From Candidatus Omnitrophota bacterium (lineage in GTDB: Bacteria; Omnitrophota; Gorgyraeia; Zapsychrales; Zapsychraceae), in the NCBI GenBank assembly GCA_020632495.1, contig JACKFL010000005.1, positions 744,001 to 808,000 of the forward strand: DNA of 64,000 nt. Reading direction: 5' to 3'. The notes beneath the pieces are model-generated. The model made no database searches, was not told the origin of the DNA, and worked only from the letters and a program-made list of their open reading frames with translations. The position numbers and the translations under genes are program-made. Of the stretch, positions 24,564-32,168 are shown piece by piece; the stretch's first letter is position 1, and each line of letters starts with the position of its first letter.

Positions 24564-25652
24564 ATGGGGTCGATCTTTAAAAAACATAGTCGGTGGTATA
24601 TAGACTACTACCAATCTGATGGTAAACGGGTCCGTAAAGCTGTTTCTAAATACAGGGAACAGGCCGAGCTGGCGCTCAAAAAAGTCGAAGTGGAGATGGC
24701 CGAGTGCAAATACCTGAATGTTAAGAAAAGCAAAGAAATTACATTCAAGGAATTTGCTGAGAAGTACCGGCGCAAACATATCCAACGGCGAAGCCGCAGT
24801 GCCGACAAGCAGGAATGGTTTCTTAACGGTCTTATCAAGTATTTTGGTAAGCGGATGATGTATGAGATAACTGTCATGGAAATTGACGATTATCTGGAAC
24901 ATCGGCATGAAGGCCGTTCTGCCAGTACGGTCAACCGGGATTTGGCCATGCTCAAATCCATGTTTAGCCGTGCTAACGAGTGGGGAGATTTAGTGGATTA
25001 TCACCCTGCCAAGAACATTAAGCTTCTGTTTGAAGACAATGAGCGCTGCCGGTACCTCACGGATGAGGAACAGGACCGATTACTATCAGCATGTAGTGGA
25101 ATGCTACGCATGATTGTCCTGATTGCGCTCAGGACAGGTCTGAGATGGGGCGAGATTGTTAATCTCAAATGGCGGCAGGCTCCTAAAAGTAATTATGTCG
25201 ATTTCGAACATAATACTGTTTTTGTCCATGAATCCTTGGCAAAAAGTAAGAAGTCCCGTTACATTCCTCTGGCTCCATCAGTGAAAAATGCCTTGCTGGA
25301 TTATCCTCAGCTTAGCGAATCAGGCTATATATTTGTTAATCCCAAGACGGATAAGCAAATCGTAACCCTGAAAAAGTCGTTTCGCCGGGCCTTAAAGAAG
25401 GCCAAGATCGAGGACTTCCGGTTCCATGATTTAAGGCATTGTTTTGCTTCTGATCTCGTGAGAAACGGGGTAGACCTTTTCACGGTGCAAAAGTTGCTGG
25501 GGCATTCAAGTCCGAAGATGACCATGCGGTATGCTCACCTTGGAAACGATCACTTGAGGAAAGCGATTCAGTTTCTTGATGAGAAAAACCCGTACCTGTT
25601 CAGGGATGGACACTTTTTGGACACCACCGCCAAAAATGCAATTAAGCTGTAA
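24564..25652 (+). CDS. int: Tyrosine recombinase (site-specific integrase)
   Basis: It is 362 residues from ATG 24564 (GAGAGG upstream). It has an N-terminal Arm-like DNA-binding region, a SAM-like core-binding domain (about 65-155) and the catalytic domain with the family residues: Arg in RTGLRWGE (about 190), HDLRH (about 287-291), and GHSS followed by Tyr in MRYAH (about 322). It integrates and excises the element by recombination at the tRNA site. A tRNA 3' fragment begins about 90 bp after the stop, the usual layout of tRNA-targeting islands. There is no sign of damage. Confidence 0.93.
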   Translation: MGSIFKKHSRWYIDYYQSDGKRVRKAVSKYREQAELALKKVEVEMAECKYLNVKKSKEITFKEFAEKYRRKHIQRRSRSADKQEWFLNGLIKYFGKRMMYEITVMEIDDYLEHRHEGRSASTVNRDLAMLKSMFSRANEWGDLVDYHPAKNIKLLFEDNERCRYLTDEEQDRLLSACSGMLRMIVLIALRTGLRWGEIVNLKWRQAPKSNYVDFEHNTVFVHESLAKSKKSRYIPLAPSVKNALLDYPQLSESGYIFVNPKTDKQIVTLKKSFRRALKKAKIEDFRFHDLRHCFASDLVRNGVDLFTVQKLLGHSSPKMTMRYAHLGNDHLRKAIQFLDEKNPYLFRDGHFLDTTAKNAIKL

Positions 25653-25740
25653 AATTATATTGTAAACGATTGTTTTACAATGTTTTAGAAAACGGGCATT
25701 TTGGAGTCATTTGGAACCTTTAGCTTACATTCAGAAGGCC

Positions 25741-25765
25741 GAGGGTTCGACTCCTTCATCGCCCA
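25741..25765 (+). other. tRNA 3' fragment: right attachment site of the element
   Basis: GAGGG-TTCGACT-CCTTC (25741-25757) forms a complete T-arm with the TTCGA loop, followed by a 7-nt acceptor strand ATCGCCC (25758-25764) and discriminator A. The upstream part (D and anticodon arms, 5' acceptor strand) is not present, so this is not a functional tRNA gene. Such fragments mark the junction made when an element integrates into the 3' end of a tRNA gene. The intact tRNA should lie left of the window. Confidence 0.82.
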
Positions 25766-25767
25766 TG

Positions 25768-25900
25768 GATTTTGGCGAAGCCAAAATCTTGGTCGGTCAA
25801 CCGATGCACCTACGGTTGACCGACCTTTTTTGCCTTCGCGAAGCGAAAATCAAGCCGGTCACCCGATGATCCTACGGGTGACCGGCATTTTTATTGTACA
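25768..25900 (+). repeat. Tandem two-hairpin repeat with conserved loop, terminator-like
   Basis: There are two consecutive modules, each a small GAA-loop hairpin followed by a large hairpin and T-rich tract. Module 1: GATTTTGGC-GAA-GCCAAAATC (25768-25788), then a 12 bp stem GGTCGGTCAACC (25791-25802) closing loop GATGCACCTAC, then six Ts. Module 2: TTCGC-GAA-GCGAA (25835-25847), then an 11 bp stem GCCGGTCACCC (25854-25864) closing loop GATGATCCTAC, then ATTTTTAT. Stems differ by paired changes while the loop is kept. Confidence 0.75.
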
Positions 25901-25920
25901 TACAGCCGCGTATTTCCGGC

Positions 25921-25949
25921 GGTTCACCCGTAGACCCATCGGTTGAACC
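25921..25949 (-). repeat. Third copy of the conserved-loop hairpin, inverted
   Basis: Read on the minus strand, GGTTCAACC and GGGTGAACC form a 9 bp stem with one mismatch-like position around loop GATGGGTCTAC, the same GATGNNYCTAC loop as the two copies at 25791-25886. No T-tract follows on that strand. Confidence 0.65.
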
Positions 25950-26043
25950 ACCCGGTCTTTCCGACATTACGGAATGGACATTTTTTCGCTAGACTCATGT
26001 CAAAACCCTTTTGCAGTAAGTAGTGCCTAAGAAAGGAAATCTC

Positions 26044-27519
26044 ATGACAAAAGATCTTTGGCGTCGCCTCAACTTCCTGGCTGCGGCCGTGTTTATGCTC
26101 TTTTGGTGGACGACGAGCCCGGTTATGGCCCAGCCGGTCATGCGAAAAGCCGTCGGCGGTCCGCGCGTCCTTAAGAAGATCCCCAACCTGGAAGTGCAGT
26201 TGCAAAACAAAGAGTTCATCAACTGGGGAAAAGAGATTGTCATCTACACTCCGCGAGAGCTGATCTTCCGCTGGGGGCCGCCGGGCAGTGTAACCTCGGC
26301 GCGGTGGGAGTTGTACCAGGATCAGGTTGAGATTGGTAACCGGCTCGACTCGGTCGCCATCCCGGCGGCCACCGATCCGACCGCGCAGCAGTGGTTCAAG
26401 ATTAATTTAAACGGTTATATTCCGACCGCCCCGGGGGGAAATACGTACATCTACTATGTCCGCGTTGTACCCAACGGAGGAAACCTGGCAAACTCTTCGG
26501 TGGTGAAGATTATCTATCGCGGGGATACAAGCGATACCAAATTTTCGGACTTCGGATTGTATCCCGAACTGCAACTGCCCATGCGGGTGAAGGTCCAATT
26601 GCAAAATTTCCACATTATTCGGGCCGATGAGGAAGACGACGAGGAACCGTACATCATACCGCTGGTTGCCTGGATGGACGGGACCACTATCGACGCGGCG
26701 AATATTCCCACCTCGACCGTGCGGGTGGACCGCGCCTTCCAGCACGAAGTGCATGGTAATCTGCCGGTATCAAACAGCCAGGGATCGGGGTCCAGCATTT
26801 CCATCCCGGTTAACGTCGGGCATTTCGAGGAGGATATCCAGCTGATCGGGCTGAACCTTATCAACCACTGCGATCCCGGCGACATGAAAAACTGTCTGAT
26901 CACGATGCAAAAGTTGATGAACGCCACCACCGTATGGGTAATGGTCATCGCGCTGGAGGAGGATGAGTCCCCGGATGACGTCATCAATACCGTACGCCAC
27001 CAGATCGTTGACGAGTTTCAAAAACAATTCACCGAATGCGTGACGGGCCTGAGCTTCGCCGAACTGCTTGACATGCTGCGCAACGGCTTTGACGGTGATG
27101 TGGTCACCGACACCACGCCCGGCCGGCAGTTCTGCGGATTTACCAGCACGGAGGATGAAACGATCCTCGACCAACTTGTCGCGAAATTTAAAGCATTCGC
27201 GGTCGGAGAAGTCATTGAAGGAACGCTTATCGACATCACCTCGTTTATCCAGGGGATCAACCAGGTGTATTCGCTGAACCAGGGATTTGATTCGGATGAC
27301 GTGATCGGGTTCGGATTTCAGGTGTTTACCTTCGACGACATCGCGCGGGCTGACGGCCCCATTCCGGTTACCATACGGATTCGTAAAGCGGACAATTCCG
27401 GGGTGGCCACCGCCGGGATCCATCAGGTCGAGTACGAGATCCAGGGAATCATTACCCGCTGTAATAAGGTTCCGGGAAAATCCATCTGCGAAAATGTGGA
27501 TGAGCCGTTGTTCCCGTGA
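26044..27519 (+). CDS. Secreted protein of unknown function
   Basis: It is 491 residues from ATG 26044 (AAGGAAAT upstream; the GTG at 26023 would include this site). The signal peptide FLAAAVFMLFWWTTSPVMA is cleaved near residue 29. The mature part looks beta-rich, with an immunoglobulin-like segment at about 55-155 (ELIFRWGPPGSVTSARWELY) and four or more cysteines towards the C-terminus that may form disulfides. No enzyme motif, lipobox or PEP-CTERM tag is visible. It is the first host gene after the attachment site. A candidate promoter is TTACGG (25967) with TAGACT (25990), 17 bp apart. I do not recognise the family. Confidence 0.7.
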   Translation: MTKDLWRRLNFLAAAVFMLFWWTTSPVMAQPVMRKAVGGPRVLKKIPNLEVQLQNKEFINWGKEIVIYTPRELIFRWGPPGSVTSARWELYQDQVEIGNRLDSVAIPAATDPTAQQWFKINLNGYIPTAPGGNTYIYYVRVVPNGGNLANSSVVKIIYRGDTSDTKFSDFGLYPELQLPMRVKVQLQNFHIIRADEEDDEEPYIIPLVAWMDGTTIDAANIPTSTVRVDRAFQHEVHGNLPVSNSQGSGSSISIPVNVGHFEEDIQLIGLNLINHCDPGDMKNCLITMQKLMNATTVWVMVIALEEDESPDDVINTVRHQIVDEFQKQFTECVTGLSFAELLDMLRNGFDGDVVTDTTPGRQFCGFTSTEDETILDQLVAKFKAFAVGEVIEGTLIDITSFIQGINQVYSLNQGFDSDDVIGFGFQVFTFDDIARADGPIPVTIRIRKADNSGVATAGIHQVEYEIQGIITRCNKVPGKSICENVDEPLFP

Positions 27520-27648
27520 GGAGCATTGTATCCGGTCAATTCCTGCCTATTCTTTATGTCTCCGCGTTGTGACGAGTTTCTACGCCGGAGAGTTAACAAT
27601 GAGCCTCGCCCCCGGAATTTTCCCCCCTCCCCCCGCCAAATTTCATAG

Positions 27649-27664
27649 TATAATACCCCCAAGA
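27649..27664 (+). promoter_or_regulatory. Promoter -10 element shared with the element at 29259
   Basis: TATAATACCCCCAAGA occurs here and again at 29259-29274, each shortly upstream of an unknown gene. The preceding ATTTC...GTATAAT context is also similar. A good -35 box is not evident, so an alternative activator or sigma factor may be involved. Confidence 0.55.
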
Positions 27665-27704
27665 TTATTCGGTTAAAACCCCATCATCCGCTAACCCAAA
27701 TCCC

Positions 27705-29231
27705 ATGCCTAAACCCAGAACCTATCTCATTTTCGCCCTGGTCGCCGTGCTCCTCGTCGGTCGGAATTTCAGCTCCGGGGAGGAGGAGTCTGGGGGAGTT
27801 GTTTCGGTGGCTTCGGCCGATGTTCTGCTGTCGCGGGTCGATCCGGAAGTCCGACGAGCTTTCGAGACGCAAGCCGCCGGGCTTCGGTCGCTCCCCGCGA
27901 GGATCTTTGTTCAACAAGGCCGCTATCGCCCATACGAGCGGCATGGCAATCGCGACAGAGAAATGATGGAGCAACTGACCACGGCGCGATATCCGGACGA
28001 GGACCTTATGGGCCTGCTGGAACATGCCGATCCCAAGGTGCGCGCCCTCGCCCTGCTGGCCTTATTCGACAAAGAAGATCCAGCCCACCTGCCCGTTATA
28101 GCCCGGATGACCAACGATACTGCTGAAACGTTTCCCGGGAAGCAGACCGTCGGCGATATCGCTTCCGAGATGTTGCGAGTCTATATGGAGCCGGTTAATT
28201 ACATGGACGGTCCGGCGGGGAGTGATGTCTGCGCGGGTTTCGATCAATACTGGGCACACCGCCGCGACAAGGGCCTGATCGCCAACTGGATCTTGGTGCG
28301 GATGCGGCGGACGGATTCGGACGACGGTTTTCTCACGTTGCGTGGTGACATCGCCGGTCTGCCGGAACCGCAGCGTTGGTGGTATCAGCTGTTCACCGGG
28401 ACGCGGAATTATTGGGAAAAATGGGGGGGAGGCCGGTACTATTCGCATGATGAAGTGATGCAAGCGGCAAAAAATCTAGGGCCGGAGGAATTGGGGAGTT
28501 TGATCTCCCGCAACCTCACCCTCGACGATCCGGATTTGACACAATACACCCCGTTTCCCGGATGCAATGATATCGATCCGTTCACGCTTCCCTACAAGGA
28601 AAGGTTTTATGCCTCCCCGGAAAATATCACTCCCCTCCATCATTATTATGCATATGCGGGCGAGCATATGCGGCGTTTTGTGACGGAGCACGCAACCGAA
28701 TTATTCCGGCCGGAAGATTGGGAGGTGTTTTATAACGCGCCGGACCGTCCGCGCCGTGCCGATTTGACCGTTGCCGCCGCCCGGCTCAATCCCGCGCAGT
28801 CCGGACAAATTATCCGCCAGGCGCTTGCCCAATCCGTCAATACGGATACCTATAATAAACATATGGATAATATTTTGTATCAGACATTATGGGAGCTGAA
28901 TGGGCCGGAAGAACGGGAGTTCATGCTGGACTGGTTTTACAATAATACGGACCGGATCCTGGAGGACCGGTTTTTGGCCTATTTATGCAAGGCCGACGAG
29001 CGCGCGGCGCTCGCGCTGATCAAAGAAATCGTTCTGGATCCGCGTTTCGAACAGCTCAATTACGATCATGTCATCCATCTGGACGCCGAATATATTTGGA
29101 ACTGGACCGCTGAGAAGGTTCCGTGGAAAAACTATCAGGACGTATCCGGTAATACGGTTGCCCATCCCGATTACGTCCAAGGTCTGCGCGCCGGGGTGGC
29201 GACATGGCGGGTCGGACGCCAGCGGCGCTAG
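27705..29231 (+). CDS. Exported HEAT-like repeat protein of unknown function
   Basis: It is 508 residues. A short N-terminal hydrophobic segment (YLIFALVAVLLVG, about residues 6-18) suggests export or membrane anchoring. Residues about 85-135 (DLMGLLEHADPKVRALALLALFD...LPVIARM) look like a HEAT/armadillo-type helical repeat, and the C-terminal third is also helix-rich (ALALIKEIVLDPRF). No catalytic motif is visible. There is no ribosome binding site before the ATG at 27705. Its promoter resembles that of the following gene. Confidence 0.65.
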   Translation: MPKPRTYLIFALVAVLLVGRNFSSGEEESGGVVSVASADVLLSRVDPEVRRAFETQAAGLRSLPARIFVQQGRYRPYERHGNRDREMMEQLTTARYPDEDLMGLLEHADPKVRALALLALFDKEDPAHLPVIARMTNDTAETFPGKQTVGDIASEMLRVYMEPVNYMDGPAGSDVCAGFDQYWAHRRDKGLIANWILVRMRRTDSDDGFLTLRGDIAGLPEPQRWWYQLFTGTRNYWEKWGGGRYYSHDEVMQAAKNLGPEELGSLISRNLTLDDPDLTQYTPFPGCNDIDPFTLPYKERFYASPENITPLHHYYAYAGEHMRRFVTEHATELFRPEDWEVFYNAPDRPRRADLTVAAARLNPAQSGQIIRQALAQSVNTDTYNKHMDNILYQTLWELNGPEEREFMLDWFYNNTDRILEDRFLAYLCKADERAALALIKEIVLDPRFEQLNYDHVIHLDAEYIWNWTAEKVPWKNYQDVSGNTVAHPDYVQGLRAGVATWRVGRQRR

Positions 29232-29258
29232 ATTTTACTCCCCAACACCATTTCCGTG

Positions 29259-29274
29259 TATAATACCCCCAAGA
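29259..29274 (+). promoter_or_regulatory. Promoter -10 element, twin of 27649
   Basis: TATAATACCCCCAAGA is identical over 16 bp to 27649-27664 and lies about 40 bp upstream of the next coding start. Confidence 0.55.
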
Positions 29275-29311
29275 ATCCTCATTAGTCCCGGACACTCGAA
29301 ATTTTCAGTCA

Positions 29312-30325
29312 ATGACCGCCACCATGAACAAACTCACCACCGAACTCCTTACCCGCTTTCCGGAACTCAGGTCCCGGGTTGTTGACGGGGACGAGGGGTT
29401 GCCTTACCAGATGATGAACCACCTCTTCGACTGGGTCCTGGAGGAGATGCGCGCACAGCGGTTGGTGGACGTGTCCCCGCGCGTCGTCGATTTTACGGAA
29501 TGGTGCGAAGACCAGCCGCCGGGCAAGGATGCCGGAGACGACATCGCCACCGTCTACACCGTCGGATTTTACGAAAAGTTGTTCGAACACCCCGAGACCC
29601 GTCCGCTGGTGACCCGGCTGACGACGCGCGAAAATCTGCAGCAGCCGCAGACGCGCGACTACCTTATCGGCGCGGTCGGCCAGGAGGCTTACGACGCGAC
29701 CCTGCTCGAGTTCGACAAACTCCCGCCGTCGGTCAGGGCGCTGTGGACCCGGAACAAGGCCCGCGTCTATTCGCGCAGCCGGTTTTTGCGCTACCTCGGA
29801 TTCGCCGGACTGGTCCTGGTCGTGCTGTGGGTGGTGTTTATGGTGCCCGAGATCAGGGGGGTTCACGCCTTCGTGGCCCTGTTGGACGGGGAGCCGGTCC
29901 CCATCCGCCGGCTGATCGTCAACCGCCCCGAACATTGGGTCCTGAACGACGATGACTCACTGAAATACATCGCCGCGCAGCTCAAACGCAAGCGAAGGCA
30001 GGAGCCGCTGGAAAAAGATTTCCGCACGACCGGGACATTAGTCTTCGGTCCCTGGAAGCGGGTGTCGTACACCGACTACATCCTTTCACCGGATTATGAG
30101 TATATGCTCATAATGCATGACGATTTCGGCAACGAATCGTATTACCGGATCCCCGTCAATGAGCAGACCCCGCCGGAGCTGCGCAGCATGGTCTATGCCA
30201 TGGCGGAGGCGGGGCGGATTGCGCGTATTGATGAGGAGCGCCGGGAGGAATTGCAGCAACAACAGGAAAAACAAGAGGAGAAATCCACCGAACCCCGCAT
30301 CAAACTGCCCGGCGGCGGAAGTTAA
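29312..30325 (+). CDS. Single-span membrane protein of unknown function
   Basis: It is 337 residues from ATG 29312; a second ATG at 29324 is equally possible and neither has a clear ribosome site. The first about 165 residues are cytosolic and helical. One membrane helix (FAGLVLVVLWVVFMVPEI) lies near residues 169-186. The periplasmic C-terminal domain ends in a Glu/Gln-rich coiled segment (EERREELQQQQEKQEEKS) and PGGGS. The domain organisation recalls anti-sigma or signalling membrane proteins, but no known motif supports that. Confidence 0.6.
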   Translation: MTATMNKLTTELLTRFPELRSRVVDGDEGLPYQMMNHLFDWVLEEMRAQRLVDVSPRVVDFTEWCEDQPPGKDAGDDIATVYTVGFYEKLFEHPETRPLVTRLTTRENLQQPQTRDYLIGAVGQEAYDATLLEFDKLPPSVRALWTRNKARVYSRSRFLRYLGFAGLVLVVLWVVFMVPEIRGVHAFVALLDGEPVPIRRLIVNRPEHWVLNDDDSLKYIAAQLKRKRRQEPLEKDFRTTGTLVFGPWKRVSYTDYILSPDYEYMLIMHDDFGNESYYRIPVNEQTPPELRSMVYAMAEAGRIARIDEERREELQQQQEKQEEKSTEPRIKLPGGGS

Positions 30326-30346
30326 CGGCGCGCCGCGGAATTCACT

Positions 30347-30691
30347 ATGCCCGCTTACATCAAACCCATCAATGCCGATAACTGGAAAGACGTCACGGAA
30401 TTGACGGAATTGGCGGCCTCTCCCGCGTGGCAGGATACCTTGCAAAAAGTCCAATCTGGCCTTGTCGTGGCCATCAAAGAGTACCATTACCAGCAAACCG
30501 CGGGGACCGACCGGGATTTTCCCGACAGATATGAGCCGGGCCACGCCTTTTGGCCGTGGTTTGACACCGAGAGGGCCGGCCGGTTGTACCGGATGATTGA
30601 TCAGTTACCGGACAACTTTAATCGCGTGATAGCCGAACAAATTGTCAGCGCGGCGCGCGCCGGAGGGGTGGAGTTCGGCGCGGCAGGGTAA
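30347..30691 (+). CDS. Small hypothetical protein
   Basis: It is 114 residues, starting 21 bp after the preceding gene and probably co-transcribed with it. The sequence is soluble, aromatic-rich (FWPWFDTERAGRLYRM) and ends in a short helix. I recognise no domain. Confidence 0.5.
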   Translation: MPAYIKPINADNWKDVTELTELAASPAWQDTLQKVQSGLVVAIKEYHYQQTAGTDRDFPDRYEPGHAFWPWFDTERAGRLYRMIDQLPDNFNRVIAEQIVSAARAGGVEFGAAG

Positions 30692-30712
30692 ACTTGAATA
30701 AGCGGACGTTCT

Positions 30713-30737
30713 TTGCACAATAATTGTGCAATATAAT
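30713..30737 (+). promoter_or_regulatory. Palindromic operator abutting a -10 box
   Basis: TTGCACAA (30713-30720) and TTGTGCAA (30724-30731) form a perfect 8 bp palindrome with a 3 bp spacer, directly followed by TATAAT (30732-30737). A repressor here would block the promoter. No ORF follows for more than 400 bp, so the transcript may be non-coding or a long leader. Confidence 0.45.
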
Positions 30738-30792
30738 AGAGTAGACAGCATAACCGCGGGACGTTCGACGGATGCCGCGCACAGCGTCGGGA

Positions 30793-30822
30793 ACGGTGAC
30801 AAATGTTGACAATTGTCACCGT
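30793..30822. repeat. Perfect inverted repeat with 10 bp arms
   Basis: ACGGTGACAA (30793-30802) and TTGTCACCGT (30813-30822) are separated by 10 bp and followed by TTTGTTT. It could end a short transcript started at about 30744, or be a protein binding site. The surrounding 30692-31151 region (460 bp) holds no gene. Confidence 0.5.
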
Positions 30823-30998
30823 TTGTTTAAAAAAATAAACAAAAATTTTGCGGTCAACGTTGGCAAAATATAAGTGATCGGGTTGTGGAAAAAGTTTCTC
30901 TGCGCTGACATGTCGTAAATTTAGTTTTATCAAACTGTTTTATCTGTGTAATAAATTATTTCCGTATTATGATAGAAATATTTAAGTATTAATTAAGT

Positions 30999-31013
30999 TG
31001 GCACAATCTTTGC
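30999..31013 (+). promoter_or_regulatory. Sigma-54 promoter of the PEP-CTERM gene
   Basis: TGGCAC (30999-31004), five bases, then TTGC (31010-31013) matches the -24/-12 sigma-54 consensus. The PEP-CTERM start codon lies about 127 bp beyond the expected transcription start. PEP-CTERM/exosortase systems are often paired with the sigma-54 activator PrsR, which fits. Confidence 0.75.
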
Positions 31014-31151
31014 TGTTAATATCACTGCCTGAATTTTACGCGTAACATTGCCTTTCTACAATCCTCACGTTGACCGATCATCTCACGACCATTGAGCCCT
31101 AACGGGCTTGCCCATTTTAAAGTTTTAACTCACCAGCGTGAAAGGAAGACC

Positions 31152-31988
31152 ATGAGAAGATTCACTCCCTTAATGATCCTAACTCTTTTGATCGGGCTTG
31201 TCGGTGTGTCCCCGGCTGCGGCGTTCTCCCTGGCCGGAGGGTACTTCGGGCCTGTCGAGTTCAAGTTGACCGGATTCACCAAGTCCCTGGACAATGATCC
31301 GGATTCCTCGTTTATGAACGAGACATGGGGAATCTTCCAGGTCACCAGCATCACCACGCAGGGCGGATCGAACCTGTGGACGGCGGGAACAGACGGCGAG
31401 TACCTTTACGGGATGTTCTACGGCCTGCAGGACGCCAACGTTATTTTTAACGGCCCGGGCGACGTCACGATCGAGCAGTCCGGCGGATCGTTCGATCTGT
31501 ACCTGGCGACCCAATCACCGGCGGATGTCGGCGGAACAGCCTTCTTCTTGAACACGCCGAATGTGCGCCGCACCGCTACCGATGCTTATGATTCGGTAAC
31601 GAACCTGGCGGGCGCGCAAGACTTTTTCAGCGGGAATTTCGCCCCGGGAATCCTTCCGGGTGACGGCGTCACCACGGTTGTCCAGAACGTTGACGCGGCC
31701 ACGGCGCCGGCCAGCGGTTCAGGGACCGGATACGGCGATATCACACCGGGCAGCGGCCTGTATGCCAGTCTGTTCGATTCCAACGCCTACAACCCGGACG
31801 GAACACCGCGTGACCTGCTCTTCGACTTCTTCGTCACCCCCACCGATCCGAACGGACCGGCGGCCGCATTCGATCAGCGTATTACCGACCCGGTTACCGG
31901 GGTAGCGGTCGTGCCGGAACCGGCGACCGTCCTGCTTCTGAGCGGAGGGTTGTTCGGAGCCGCGTTCAGACGCAAGCGTAACGCGTAA
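31152..31988 (+). CDS. PEP-CTERM sorted surface protein
   Basis: It is 278 residues from ATG 31152, with AAAGGAAG upstream; the longer frame from 31092 lacks a site. The signal peptide FTPLMILTLLIGLVGVSPAAA is cleaved near residue 24. The mature part is rich in Gly, Asp, Thr and Asn and probably beta-rich. The C-terminus is a full PEP-CTERM tag: VPEPATVLLLSGGLFGAAF followed by RRKR. An exosortase cuts this tag and attaches the protein to the envelope or matrix. No exosortase gene is in the window. Function of the mature part is unknown. Confidence 0.88.
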   Translation: MRRFTPLMILTLLIGLVGVSPAAAFSLAGGYFGPVEFKLTGFTKSLDNDPDSSFMNETWGIFQVTSITTQGGSNLWTAGTDGEYLYGMFYGLQDANVIFNGPGDVTIEQSGGSFDLYLATQSPADVGGTAFFLNTPNVRRTATDAYDSVTNLAGAQDFFSGNFAPGILPGDGVTTVVQNVDAATAPASGSGTGYGDITPGSGLYASLFDSNAYNPDGTPRDLLFDFFVTPTDPNGPAAAFDQRITDPVTGVAVVPEPATVLLLSGGLFGAAFRRKRNA

Positions 31989-32011
31989 GATTTTATCAGT
32001 ACACAAGAAAA

Positions 32012-32045
32012 GGCATCTCACTTCTCCGTGAGATGCCTTTTTTTT
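32012..32045 (+). terminator. Rho-independent terminator after the PEP-CTERM gene
   Basis: GGCATCTCAC (32012-32021) pairs perfectly with GTGAGATGCC (32028-32037), followed by eight Ts. Confidence 0.92.
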
Positions 32046-32168
32046 GTCCATCCTGTACCGGCCATTAATTGGGACGGACAACAGGTCGGAATTCCGGAAA
32101 AATCCCCCCGTTCCCGCGGATCGGCTATATAATATTCTTTTCACGCAATGTCTTAACAGGGGAAGAGC

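Noticed and set aside
25700..25765. Complete tRNA gene at the attachment site
   Set aside because: Only the T-arm and 3' acceptor strand are formed. The anticodon-like CTTACAT upstream does not give a paired stem, and no 5' acceptor strand matches.
31092..31151. Longer start of the PEP-CTERM protein and a riboswitch in its leader
   Set aside because: The signal peptide begins at ATG 31152 with its own ribosome site. The small GAGCCC/GGGCTT hairpin in the leader does not match any riboswitch pattern I know.
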